Part shown: positions 36,310 through 54,490 of the stretch, in pieces
Layout: each line of letters opens with the position of its first letter
Position numbering within the stretch: position 1 is the first letter of the stretch
Assembly (NCBI RefSeq): GCF_004115265.2
Contig: NC_046292.1
Coordinates: forward strand, 12,914,001 to 12,978,000
Direction: 5' to 3'
From: Rhinolophus ferrumequinum
Taxonomy: Eukaryota; Chordata; Mammalia; Chiroptera; Rhinolophidae
DNA: 64,000 nucleotides
Notes under the pieces: model-generated
What the model was told of the DNA's origin: nothing
Seen by the model: the letters and a program-made list of their open reading frames with translations, nothing else
Database searches by the model: none
Translations under genes and position numbers: made by a program

Positions 36310-36900
36310 TCTCATTTTTAACCTTCTAAAAAAAGATCACTGAGTTTTTATGATATTAAATATACGATAGGACTCAGCAAAAACCACACCAGTGAACCGA
36401 GACACAAAAATCCTTTAGCAAATCAAATACAGTCGTATATAAAAAGGATCATACATCATGACTCAGTGGGTTGCGTACCCGGAATACTGGGTGGCTTTAT
36501 ATTTGAAAATCAGTCAATAGAATCGACTATACTAACAGGCCAGAAAATAAAACCTATATGGTCATCCCAATAGCTGTGAGAAAACCATTTAACAAGATTT
36601 AATAATCATTTGTGAAGAAGAAACAAAGAACTCTCAGCAAACAGAAGGGAATTTCCTCAAACTGACAAAAGGCATATACAAAAAAACATACAGCTAATAT
36701 TTGGTAATGAAAAGGCTTTCCTCCTCCGACGGGGAACCAGCAGTGAGGTTGGCTCTCACCACTTATATTCCACATTGTATTGGAGACACTAGTGGTCCCT
36801 GCATACTTCAGTGTGCTTGCGTAATGATAACGAGACAATTTCTCACATACTTCCAATGCCATTATCACCCTAAAGAACAATTATTTTGTGTCACCTAATA
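36310..36900 (+). mobile_element. L1 ORF2 fragment, plus orientation
   Basis: The order 'aaggatcatacatcatgac', 'agtgggttgcgtacccgga', 'gaaaatcagtcaatagaatc', 'tatggtcatcccaatagctg' follows the reverse transcriptase region of L1 ORF2. It is badly decayed. Confidence 0.7.
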
Positions 36901-38240
36901 CCACATCTGGACTGATGGTTCTTTTCTTTTCAGCACTTGGAAAAAATGTGCCAATTCCTCGTAACCTTCATGTTTTTTCTGATGAGAAATCTGTCATTTG
37001 AATTCTTTCCCCTAAACCGTTTCTCTCTCATTCTCTTGCGATTTTTTTTGTCTTCAATTTTCACACGTTTGACTAGAAGTGTGTCTTGGTGACTTTTGGG
37101 GTGTTTATCCTGTCTGGAGCTCATTTCACTCATTGAATCTGTAGGTGTATATGTTGTCAAATTTGGGGAGTTTTCGCCCATGATTTCTATGAGCACTTTT
37201 CCAGCCTGCCCTGTTTCTCCTCTCCTTCCAGGACTCAACATTGTTCGGTCATTTGTGCTAGTCCCGCAGGTTCCTGACACTCCGCTCTTTGTAGTTATTT
37301 ATTGATGCATTTTATAATGGCGGCTTTACAATCTGTGTTAGATGGTTGTAACCTCTGTCGTCTCAGGATTGGCATGTACTGATTGTCTTTTTTCATTGTT
37401 TGAGAACTTCCTGGTTCTTGGAATAACGAGTGGTTTCATTAAAACCTGAACATTGTAGTTATTACGAGACTTTTGATCTTCTGACCGTGCCCTGGGCCTC
37501 GTTACTGCCCAGGGGAAGGAACCCCGTCTCCCCATTAGGCCACCACTGATGCCTCCCTGGCTAGGAGGTTAGGATTGCTTCCTTACTGCTCCCGCATGGC
37601 CTCGCTGACACCATGGTGCGGGGAACATCCCAACACCACCAACGTGGGAAAGGGAAAGGGCTCCTCGTTACTGCAAGTGGGGGTGGAAGTCCTGTCTGCC
37701 ATGTGGTCACTGACATCGCAGGACAAGGGGGTAGGAGACCTCATTACTGCCTGGTGGGGATGACAGGTCCGGCTCCCTACTCAGCCTTTCTGGAACCACG
37801 CCATCAGGAGGGTGGGGTGCTCACAGCCTGGCAAGGCTGGACGTCTAGACTCCCCACTCAGCATTTGCTGGCATGGGTGATTGTGAAGCTGGGCGGGGGG
37901 GAAGGGGGTCACAGTTTTTATTCTGTAGTGTTTGGAGTACAGCAGTTATTTTCTAAAATGTTTGTCTTGCCAGGCTGCCCCCTTCCTACTTTGGCTAGAG
38001 GAAGCAGGCTCTTGGGGCTTTCCCTGTGTGCATCAGTTGGCATTTCCAGGTTGTTGGCTTCTTCATCTCTAGGTCTGGGATATATGAGGCAAAAAGAAAA
38101 CCCAGAAACACTTCTGTGTCATTCCTTGGGTCCCAAGTCCCCCAGCTAGTCTGGCTCCTTTCCGTCTTTCAGAGTCTTACATTTGTGCTATATATAATGT
38201 CCAGGGTTTTTATTTGTACTTTGCAGGAGAAATAAAGCCA
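36900..38240. mobile_element. Old L1M-related internal sequence
   Basis: 'ttgaatctgtaggtgtatat', 'tcgcccatgatttctatgag' and 'tgcctggtggggatgacagg' resemble an internal part of old L1M copies, known from memory. The long plus-strand open frame at 37613-38149 lies in it and is not a gene. The orientation and limits are uncertain. Confidence 0.45.
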
Positions 38241-38279
38241 AGTACCGTCTACTGCATCTTCCTGAAAGCAGAAGTCATT

Positions 38280-38745
38280 TTGGTATTTAAGAAATAGTTA
38301 CAAATACACTTTACATATGATTTAGCAATCCCAGTTCTAGATATGTACCAAAGAGAAATAAAAAAACATATTCAAAGACTTACATACAAATGTTCGTAGC
38401 CCCAAACGGGAAACAATCAACTTGTGAATGGAGGAAGTGTGATGTATCCATACAATGGAATACAATATAAGCATCAGTAAAAAGGAATGAGATACATACA
38501 ACACGGAAAAGTTTAGAAAAGTCATGCTGAGTGAAAGAAACCAAAGTTTACGTGTTACATTGTTCCATTTATATAAAATTCTAGAAAAGGCAAATGTATA
38601 GTGACAGAAAGCAGACAGTGGTGGCCAGAAGCAGAGGTTGGAGGGAGTCATTAACTACCAAGGAGCATAAGGGACCAACTACACTTAAAATTGGTAAATT
38701 TGATTGCACGTGAATTGTACCTCATTACACCTCGTTGGTCAAGGT
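38280..38745 (+). mobile_element. L1 3' region, plus orientation
   Basis: 'tttagcaatcccagttctag', 'atacaatggaatacaatata', 'gagtgaaagaaaccaaagtt' and 'ggtggccagaagcagaggtt' are in the order of the L1 3' end, closing with 'gtgaattgtacctcatta'. Confidence 0.75.
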
Positions 38746-39066
38746 GTATATTATTCCTAAATGCCAATTGAAACCAGAATGAGATACCATTACACCCCCA
38801 TGAAAATAGGTAAAATGAAAAGAACTTAAGAAACCAACTAGTTTACCATCTTCATGATTGCTGGCTACGATACTCCACTGTACTGACCGGGCTTTCTTAT
38901 CAAGGGGTAAGTCTTGTAGACAAAGCTCCACAGAGCTATTGATTGGGGTAAAGCAGCAGTTGAGATAGTCTGTCTCTAAGGGGTGGAAAACCACTTATTC
39001 ATGAACATGGCTACGGCCTAGGGAATCAGGCTTTGTCCTTGATTAGATATATAGTACATCACCATA

Positions 39067-39386
39067 CAATTGACCTCCAATGACATGGGACTTAAAGGTA
39101 CCAACCCCCCGTGCAGTTGAAAACCCGTGTATATACCTTTTGACTCCCCATAAACTTAGCTCTCAGTATCCACGAGGGATTGGTTCCAGGATTCCCCCGA
39201 AGACACTGAAGTCCACAGATGCTCAAGTCCCCTGTGCAAAATGGCATGGGTCACTGCATACAGTCAGCCCTTCACCTCTGCAGACTCCCAACTACGGATC
39301 AAAAACAGTACAGGTATTTATTGAAAAAAATAACATGCATACGTGGACCCGCGCAGTTCTAGCCTGCGTTGTTCAAGGGTCAATTG
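39067..39386. mobile_element. Tigger-type (pogo-like) DNA transposon remnant
   Basis: It starts CAATTGACC and ends GGTCAATTG, with TA directly outside each end (39065-39066, 39387-39388). Inside are 'ccttttgactccccataaac' and 'tgcgttgttcaagggtca', typical of Tigger copies. At 320 bp it is internally deleted. A middle part ('cagtatccacgagggattgg') is from a related or nested element. Confidence 0.75.
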
Positions 39387-39389
39387 TAG

Positions 39390-40210
39390 TTTTTTGGACA
39401 TGACCCAATGTATGTAGTGTTGATTCAGAAAACTTACTAAGGATGGGAATGTCAGATTGGAGAATTAGCGTCCTCTTAAATGAGACCATCTGTTAGGTTC
39501 TGAAAATAGATTAGTTCAAAGGGTATGCATGATTCAGCAGCTGGAAGTTCAAGTTCAAAGTTCAGGGGACAGCAATTACCAGCAATGCCTAAATGCCAAA
39601 GCCTCTGATTACCTATATGATGATTTGAGACACCTATAATTCTGTGGGGTTTACATGGGATACAGGACCTGAAAATTTGATTTCTTGCCTCCTAGACCAC
39701 TCACAAAGGTTTTTACTTCAGGAGGCTCCTTTCACATTTATATAACTTGATACAGATTTACTGGAATTTCCAGGTTACAATGTGCTGTCCTCAGGTTATC
39801 ATGTCAGGCTTTCATGATTGGGGGCCCTGAGCTAACAATTTGCAAATTGTGAAATGCATCTGAAAGTTACCTAAATAGCTCCCCATAAAGATGACTTGAA
39901 GGGAATGGCTTGGATTTTGTCCTTCACGACCTATCCATTTTTGTTCAGCTGCGCTTGGATGACACACAATGAGAGGATTTTCTCCCGTGGGGGCCACTAT
40001 CAGAATATACTGCTTAATTTCATTATTGTAATGAAATGTTTGGACATCAATCAGATATTATTGTACTAGTGTTCGTTTGACCCATTAATGAAATAATCCA
40101 GGGGAATTTTAATTTTTTAAATGAAGATCACTTCTCAGACATTGGGGAGCAGCGAAGCCTTCCCCTCTTAGCCCTGCCCAAGCAGCAGATTCATGAGCCA
40201 AACGATTGTT
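39390..40210. other. Unclassified intergenic stretch
   Basis: No exon, repeat family or RNA gene recognised. It is AT-rich and lies between a Tigger-type element and an old L1. Confidence 0.4.
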
Positions 40211-40214
40211 CTTT

Positions 40215-42800
40215 TTCTTAAATTAAAAAAAAATAAAGCTGTGAGACATAATTCACATATTATACACCCACTTAAAGTGTGTAATTCCATGGTTTATAAT
40301 GTATTGTTACACAATCATCACAATTTTAGATTATTTTCATCACTCCAAAAAGAAACCTCATTAATACTCATTAGCAATTACTCTGTTTCCTCCCAATACG
40401 CCTCCTAGCCCTAGGCAACCACTAATTTTCTCTAATAGCTTTGCCTACTCCAGACATTTCATGTAAATCATATCATACAATGAGGCCTTTTTGTGACTCA
40501 TTTCTTTCACTTAGTATATTTTCAAGGTCCATCCACCTTGTCCATGTTTATTCTTTGTTCATTGCTGAATAATATTCCATTGGATATCACTTTTTATTTA
40601 TCCATTCATTGGTTGATGGACATTTGGGGTGTTTCCATTTTTTTGGCTATTAGGGAGAATGCCGCTATGAGTAAGTTTTTGTATGGACATGTTTTCATTT
40701 CTCTTGGGCATCTATCTAAGATGTGGAATTGCCAGCATATGGTAACTATGTTTTATCATTTGAGGAACTGCCAGACTGTTTTCCATAGTGACTGTGCCAT
40801 TTTACGTTCCCACCAGCAGTGTATGAATTTTCTGTTTCTCCAAATCCTTGACAACACTTGTTATTGTCTATCTTTTTTTACTATGGCCATCCTAGTGGGT
40901 TGTGAAGTGGTATCGTTGTGGTTGATTTACTTTTTCTGATGGGAAATGATGTTGAGCAGCTTTTCATGTGGTTTATTGCTCACATCTTTAGAGAAAGGTC
41001 TATTCAGATTCTTTACCTGTTTTTAGATTGAGTTTTCTATCTTTTGTGATTGAGTTTTCAAGTTCTTTGTATAAAGAACTGCAGAGATTTTTCTGCACTA
41101 GGAATGTTTAGCAACAACCAGCAGACCTGGCGTTTCTTTTCTTCTCCAGCCTTCGGTGCCCACTGCTTGGAGCAGGGATTTGCTGATACAAGTTTCTTAG
41201 GAGATATGAGATTTGCAAATATTTCCTTCCATTCTGTGGGTTGTCTTTTTACTTTTTGGATGGTGTCCTTCGAAGCACACACATTTCAAATTTTGATAAT
41301 GTCCAGTTTATCTATTTTTTCTTTTGTTGCTTGAGCTTTGGGTGTCGTATCTAAGAAACCATTGCCTAAACCACGGTTATGAAGATTTACTTCTGTATTT
41401 TACAAGCTTTAGTTTTAGCTTTTACATTTAGGTCTACAATCCACTGAGTTCATCTTCTTTGCTATGGTGTGAAGGGGTTCAACTTCATCTTCTGCATGTG
41501 GATACCCAGTTGTCCCAGCACCATATGTTGAAGATTACTCTTTTCTTTTTTTTTTTCCTGATTAGTTCATTCATGTATTCTTTTCTTTAGATTCCACATA
41601 TAAGTGAGATCATATGGTATTTGTCTTTGTCTGACTTATTTCACTTAACATAATGTTCTCTAGGTCCATCCATGTTGTTGCAAATAGTAAGATATCTTTC
41701 TTCTTTATGGCTGTGTAATACTCCATTGTATAAATGTACCACAGTTTCTTAATCCAGTCATCTACCGATGGGCATTTCGGTTGTTTCCATGTCTTGGCTA
41801 TTGTGTATAGTGCTGCAATAAACATAGGAGTGCATAAAGTTTTTTGAATTAGAGTTTTGGATTTCTCCAGATAGATACCTAGGAGTGGAATTGCTGGATC
41901 ATCAGGTAATTCCATTTTCAGATTTTTGAGATACCTCAATACTGTTTTCCATAGTGGCTGCACCAATCTGCAATCCCACCAACAGTGCACAAAGGTTCCC
42001 TTTTCTCCACATCTTCGCCAGCACTTGTTTGTTGATTTATTGATGATAGCCATTTTGACTGGGGTGAGGTGGTATCTCATTGTGTTTTTTATTTACATTT
42101 CTCTAATGGTTAGTGAGGTTGAGCATTTTTTCATGTCTGTTTACCATCTGTATGTCCTTTTTAGAAAAATGTCTCTTCATGTCCTCTGCCCATTTTTTAA
42201 ATAGGGTTGTTTGTTTTTTTGGAGTTGAGTGAGTTTTTTATAAATTTGGGATATTAACTCCTTATTGGTTATATCATTGGCAAATATCTTTTCTCATTCA
42301 GTAGGATCCCTTTTTGTTTTATTGATGGTTTCCTTTGCTGTGAAAAAACATTTTAGTTTGATGTAATCCCACGTTTATTTTTTCTCTTACTTCCCTTGCT
42401 CGAGGGGAAGACTACTCTTTTCTTCATTGAATTGTCTTGACAGTCTTCTCTAAAAATCAATTAAAAGTACACATGAGGGTTTATTTCTGGAATCTCAATT
42501 TTATTCCATTGGTATATATGTCTATCCTAATGCCAATGCCACACTGTTTTTATTACTGTAGCTTTGTAGTAAATTTTGAATTCAGGATTGGAGTACTTCT
42601 TATTCAAGATTGTTTTGGCTATTCTGTTTGCCTTGAATTTCCATGAATTTTAGGATCAGTTTGTCAATTTCTGGGGGAAAAAAACCAAAACACAGCTGGG
42701 ATTTGGATAAGGATTATACTGAATTGTTAGATTAATTTTGGGGGATTTTGTCATTTTAAGCAACTCAATGTGGGACTGTTTGTTGTGCACTGATAACATA
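40215..42800 (-). mobile_element. Old L1 copy, minus orientation, with a younger L1 nested in it
   Basis: On the plus strand it reads the complement of an L1 3' UTR and ORF2: 'cctaggcaaccactaatttt', 'gaataatattccattggata', 'tgtggttgatttactttttct', then on the far side of the insert 'cactgtttttattactgtag' and 'ggatcagtttgtcaatttct'. A younger L1 splits it at 41548-42407. A foreign block of about 110 bp (41081-41190) also interrupts it. It is fragmented, with no intact frame. Confidence 0.8.
41548..42407 (-). mobile_element. Younger 5'-truncated L1 insertion, minus orientation
   Basis: The 3' poly(A), seen as a T run on the plus strand at 41548-41556, lies on the left. About 150 residues of ORF2 C-terminus are open on the minus strand (41610-42080, with [15 protein letters not shown] and [13 protein letters not shown]). 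Target-site copies flank it: aagattactcttttctt at 41531-41547 and aagactactcttttctt at 42408-42424, 16 of 17 identical. It is 860 bp, so only the 3' end was copied. Confidence 0.85.
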
Positions 42801-42816
42801 CACCATTCATTTTATT

Positions 42817-43001
42817 ATGAAGACAAAGAAGGGTGACTTTTCTGTAGAGAATAAAGTTTTATCTGCAGGGTGTCTCTCTCTAGATGGCAAATGGGACTTT
42901 TCTTAGGACAAAGCGCCTTTAAGTGGTGGTTTTGTCTTGATTTCTGAGTTGAGCACCTTTCATCACCTCAAGATGAGGAAGCTCCAAGTGCTGACTTCTG
43001 T
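42817..43001 (+). repeat. Diverged second copy of the MRTO4 3' end and flank
   Basis: It aligns with about 35991-36180: 'atgaagaca', 'cttttctgtagagaataaag' against 'ctcttctgtaaagaataaaa', then the shared tgcagggtgt, 'gatggcaaatgggactttt' and a weaker match to 'gctccaagtgctgacttctg'. It runs past the MRTO4 poly(A) site, so it was copied as DNA and not from a message. Identity is roughly 75-80 percent by eye. Confidence 0.6.
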
Positions 43002-43325
43002 TACAGCTTGGTCCACACCCCACACCCCTCCCTCAGGGCTAGAGAGATTTTTCTGCACTGGGAATGGTCACACAGTAACCAGCAGACCTCGCATTTCTTT
43101 TCTTCTTCAGCCTTGGGTGCCTCCTGCTTGGAGTAGGGATTTGCTGAGGGAAATGCGGACCCAGACTGCCCAAGCCCCACCCCAACTTGTAACAGCAGGA
43201 GACCGAGGGCTGGGACCAAAAACCTTATGAGTGACAAGACAGGAGGCTTTAACTAAGACAAAAATAAAGCAACTGCTAAAACTAAGTGTTAACAATGTTC
43301 CACAGCATCCTTGGAGGTTTTATTC
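43001..43325. other. Intergenic block sharing about 110 bp with 41081-41190
   Basis: 43040-43150 matches the block inside the old L1 ('gagatttttctgcactggga', 'ccagcagacct', 'tttcttttcttc', 'ggatttgctga'). On the minus strand a 78-codon frame (43001-43237) begins with a hydrophobic stretch (RFLVPALGLLLLQVG). I recognise no gene in it. Confidence 0.45.
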
Positions 43326-43680
43326 TTCTTGGGGGTGCCTCTCATGGTAGGTTTTTGCCCAAGTCATTCATTTCTGAGTATTTCATGAGGTAATTCTGAA
43401 TTAGAGAACATCTACTTCAGCGTGTTTGGCCCTCTTTTTCTAGTGTGTGCAGAAGAGGGAGGGCCCCCTCCAGCTCTGCTGTTGAGCAGTCAGGCTGGAT
43501 TGAGGAAGGGAGGCTGGGAAGAGCCTCGCATAAGGCCAGTGTGCCCTGGCCTATCCGCTCACAGTACTGCGCCGTTGGCAGTAAGCCCTCAGGCCGGATG
43601 GAAACAAGTTGCAAGCAGTCGAGGAGACAAGTCTGTGGGGTTCACTCAGGGCCTGGGCTATAGCCAGGTCAACTGCCTGC

Positions 43681-43686
43681 TTTATT
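43681..43686 (-). terminator. AKR7A2: AKR7A2 poly(A) signal
   Basis: AATAAA on the minus strand, 195 nt below the lowest coding base. This fits the short 3' UTR expected for this gene. Cleavage is likely near 43660. Confidence 0.7.
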
Positions 43687-43880
43687 CAGACAGGAAATGC
43701 CCCAGTAAGGCTCGGCCCCAGCCTTTACACATTGTGAAGGCAACTGGGAGCAAGGCAGGAATCTAGAAAAATAATATACGAGTCCAGACAGTCAAGAAAG
43801 ACCACACTAAATCAGCGTAAGGCAAAGACTGACCAGGGTGAGAGAACAGAAACCTTTGGCAGTTGGAGCCATGTGGAAGC

Positions 43881-50745
<6,865 letters not shown>

Positions 50746-51706
50746 TGAGCCGATTTGAGGCTGGGGCGAACCCGAAGGCTGCGGGTCGGGACTCGGGGGC
50801 TTCCTGGCCGCATTTCCCAGCACGCTTCTCCAGCCCCCGGGCTGTCCTGGGGCTCCTGTCCCCTCCTTGGGGCGCGAGATCCTGGGTGAAGATCTGGGTC
50901 GGGATTGGGTAGCCCTCGGGGGACCATGTCCCCTTCCTTTGGGGCGATCATCATGGTTTCTCACCCGGGTCTGGCGAGGGGTTAGGGTCTGCTTCCCCTT
51001 TTCACCTTCTGGTTTCGGCTGACGAGTCCCATCGCTTCCGACGGCTTTGTTTTCCCCAGGGCGAGTCAGGGGCGGGACCTTGGGCGATTGAGCGCTGACC
51101 CCAGCGGCTGCCCTGTCATCATCTGCTCCCAACTGGCGGCTCGCGCTGAGCTGAGTCACGAGTTAGCTGAGGACCTGGAGGCCTGGAATGGGGGGTATCC
51201 ACAAGCCGGGACGCCCCTCCCCTCCACGTACTCCCCGGGTCTGCAGGAAGCCCAGATTGCACCCTCCCCTCCCCATGCCTAGCACAGGTTTTGAAGTGTG
51301 TACATGGGGAGGCTGGGTTTGGAAGTGTGAGGACTGGCGTGAGTGTTGTCCATCCAACACTTGCTGAAGGCTGCTGTGTGCCGGGGACTCTGAGACGGGG
51401 AGCGGGGGATGGGGGTTGGCGGCGGGGGAAGCACTGCAGCCAGAACAGAGTAATGGCCATCCCTGGCTGCTACGACTGAGTGTTTGACCTGTGTCAGGCT
51501 CCATTCTTGCCTCTTGGGCTGGATTACCTCATTGAGCTCTGCAGGCAGCCGAGGAGGTGGATACCTGCATTATTTCCAGGTTGTATAAGTTGGAATTCTG
51601 AGGCTCAATCACTTGCCAAGAGTCCTACACTTGTAAGCATCAGACAGGTCAGTTCTGGAGTGCTTTCTCCTCACTCCTAGGCTGTCGAGCTCACAAGTAG
51701 ATCTTT

Positions 51707-51800
51707 TCTGGTCTTTCCTCCCTCCCTCCTTTTTATCCCCTCCCTCCCTCTCCCCCTCTTCTTTCTCTGTCTTTTACCCTTTCTCCATTCCCCACCTCCC
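51707..51800. repeat. Pyrimidine-rich low-complexity tract
   Basis: Nearly pure C/T on the plus strand, with repeated ccctccctcc-type words. Confidence 0.8.
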
Positions 51801-52953
51801 CTCACCTCTCCCAGCATTTACCGAACCTTTACTGTGCAGCTGGTGTGTCTAGACTCAGAATAAATTACAACTGAGGTGAAGCAGAGAGAAGTGGTCTTTA
51901 AGAGCAATGGTGACTGAGGAGTGTGATAAGGTATGTGACGAGGGGCGGGAAGAGGTGACAGGTGTTGTCCAGCCAGCTCTTGCAAGCGCTCTTTGAGAGG
52001 GCAACTTAGAACCAGATCTTAGTATCTCTGCCAGGCCCTCCAGGAGGAGGACTCTCCTGGGGGAAGAGACAGACCGCATGTGCAGAAAGAAGCCTGGAGG
52101 CCTGAGAGTGACGGCTGAAGACCTGGGTACCGCCAGGAGAAGAGATGGGGAGGGCGGTTCTTGGAGTACGTACCTTGGCGCTTTGCCTCCAGTAATGTGG
52201 ACTTGATCTGTTAGGTGACGGTGGCCACTTGACCTGCTTCAGTGGGAAGCATCTCACTGACTCAGCTTGTGAGCTTGGGTGTGGCAGGAGATGCCTTCTC
52301 CACGTAAACCCAAGGTCCCAGATCCCCAACCCAGATGTACTGAACCTAAATTTTGAACATGTGTCCTCCATGATTCCGAGGAACCCCTGTTGTGGTCCTT
52401 ATCAGACCTACAAATGTGGGCACGCTGTGTGGTAACCCTGGACATCCATTCACTCACAGCTGTCTGAGCAGGAGGGGGGCCCATTCCCATAAGCCAGCCC
52501 TGGGGCCCAAGCTGGCTCCCTGCTTGGTTCCAAACCTATGGGTGCCAGGCCCAATGCACAGCGGCCCTCAGAGAAAGGCCCCTTCTGTTCAGTGCTTAGG
52601 TGTGTTTCAGAGTGTCCTGAGCCCCAAGCTGCACAACAGTCCTGTGATGGACGGGGGACCACCCCACCCAGTGCCCTGGTCCCTTGAAGCCAAGGCACAT
52701 TCCTCAAAACACCCTCCTCCCTCACTGAGCATGTGCCCACCTAATTTCTTCCCTAACGTGGTGAAGAGAGGGAGTGAGAAGTGGCCTCAGGGTGGCTGAG
52801 ATACTGGACTGTCATCCACAAACCAGTCACAACCATGACCCTCAGGCACTGGACTTAGACCTGTATATGCATTTCACCTCACAACAACCCCAGGAACCAG
52901 GGACACTTTCCTCATTTTGTGGACAAGCTCACGGGTCACTTATTTGTCTAAGA

Positions 52954-53164
52954 CAGGGGTGTCCAAGCTGCGGCCCGCGGGCCAACTGCGGCCCGCAATC
53001 CATTTTCTATTGGCCCGCAGCAAATTCCAAAAATATATTTAGTTGACTTAATAAACCAGGTGAGGCAATACGTACTTCACCTCGAGTGAGCGGCCCGGCT
53101 GTTTGTGCATTTTACCGCATACGGCCCTTGGTGAAAAACATTGAAAAAAGTTTGGACACCCCTG
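52954..53164. mobile_element. hAT-type MITE with GGCCCGC-rich interior
   Basis: 211 bp. The left end is CAGGGGTGTCCAA and the right end TTGGACACCCCTG, exact inverted copies. 8-bp target sites gtctaaga (52946-52953) and gtctaaaa (53165-53172) agree at 7 of 8. The inside repeats ggcccgc words ('gcggcccgcgggccaactgc'). CAGGG ends plus an 8-bp duplication define hAT. It inserted next to a MIR. Confidence 0.85.
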
Positions 53165-53704
53165 GTCTAAAACCACTCAACCTTATCTGTAAAATGGGGA
53201 CAGTATTCCCCACCTCACAAGGAAGTGACAAGGACGTGGTGGACTACAGTGGCACATTCAGAATCTATAAGAGTAGGGTGGGGGAGATAGTCCAATTCGG
53301 GGGTGGCTGTGGAACAAAAGGACTTGGTTTGAAATTCCTTGGGTTGCAAAGACACAGTTCTTACGTGGACTGTATGTTAAGTTGCAGTGCCTTGCAGGTG
53401 CTGGTGGCAAGACATTAGGTAAACAGTTCCAACGTCAGCTGAGCTAAAGGTCATGCAGGTGTGTTGCTAGGATACAGGAAGAGGCTTTGAGCCACCCTTG
53501 CTGGGCCCTGGAGGTGGTGCAGTGAACCTGGCAGTGACTTGGGGTACCCCTGTCCCCAGCTCCGGGGCATCTGCCCACTGCTAGTCATACCAGGGCCGAG
53601 AGCCTAGAGCTTCCTCAGAAAAGAAGCTGACTCGCTTCTTTCCCTTCCCTGACCCTCCCAGGCACTGTGACCTCAGCAGTTCCAAGGGTCCGGCCAGGGT
53701 GACG

Positions 53705-54085
53705 TAGCCTATTAGGGCTGCTATAACAGAACACCATAGACTGGGTGGCTTGTAAACAACACAGAGTTATTTCTCATACTTCTGGAGGCTGGAAAATCCA
53801 AGCTCAAATCCCTGGCAGGTTCAATGTCTGGTGAAGGTCTGTTTCCTATTCACAGATGGCTGTCTTCTCGCTGTGTCCTCACGTGGGAGAAAGAGGGAGG
53901 GGGAAAGCAAGCTCTCTCAGGTCTCTTCTTACAAGGGCACTGATCCCATTCCTAAGAGCTCCACCCTCCCGACCTGAGCATTTCCCAAAGGCCTCCACCT
54001 CCTGACACCGTCACAGGGGCGGTTAGGTTGCAACATAGGAATTTTGGAAAGATATACACATTTAGTCTATGGCACTGGACATTGC
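53705..54085 (-). mobile_element. MLT1-type LTR (ERVL-MaLR), solo fossil
   Basis: Read on the minus strand it follows the MLT1 LTR consensus from memory, including 'ctatagcagccc' and the 'ccacccagtctatggt' region seen in reverse on the plus strand. No internal retroviral sequence adjoins it, so it appears to be a solo LTR. MLT1 dates to early placental evolution. It is old and broken. Confidence 0.75.
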
Positions 54086-54289
54086 TTTATGAAGATCATG
54101 GGTCTCCTAACAGGAGGAGGAACTGAAGGTGGCTGAAGAGAGCCTCAGTCTGGGTGAGGAAACCCCCTCTGCGCCCACGAGGAAAGGGGAAGCCCTGCCT
54201 TCTGGTTGAGCGAGCAGCTGGGCGGCCATGCCAGACCACGGGCGTGTTCTGCCACGCGCAGGGACAGAAGTGCCTGATGCAGTGTGGTG

Positions 54290-54490
54290 CGGTGGCTCTG
54301 AGCAGGGGCTTGGGTCTCCTGGCTCTGCCGCATCCTGGCTGGGTGGCCCTGGCAAGTCACTTCCCTGGTTCCTCAGACATATCAGTCACTCATACTTCAC
54401 AGAGTTGATACGAGGACAAAATGCACAAATGCATGCAGGGTACGTAGCACAGAGCTGGGGAAGAGCTCAGTAATCGGGCTGTGATGATTC
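54290..54490 (+). mobile_element. MIR SINE
   Basis: 'ggctgggtggccctggcaag' and 'gttgatacgaggacaaaatg' are MIR-like, ending in 'gagctcagtaatcg'. Confidence 0.65.

Noticed and set aside
35689-36315. 208-codon minus-strand open frame
   Set aside because: It is antisense to the last MRTO4 exon and 3' UTR, with no splice or homology support.
37613-38149. 178-codon plus-strand open frame
   Set aside because: It lies in old L1M-related sequence and has no recognisable domain.
40493-40939. 148-codon plus-strand open frame
   Set aside because: It is the antisense reading of an old L1 3' region.
42817-43001. Processed MRTO4 pseudogene
   Set aside because: The match continues beyond the poly(A) cleavage site and has no coding part or A tail.
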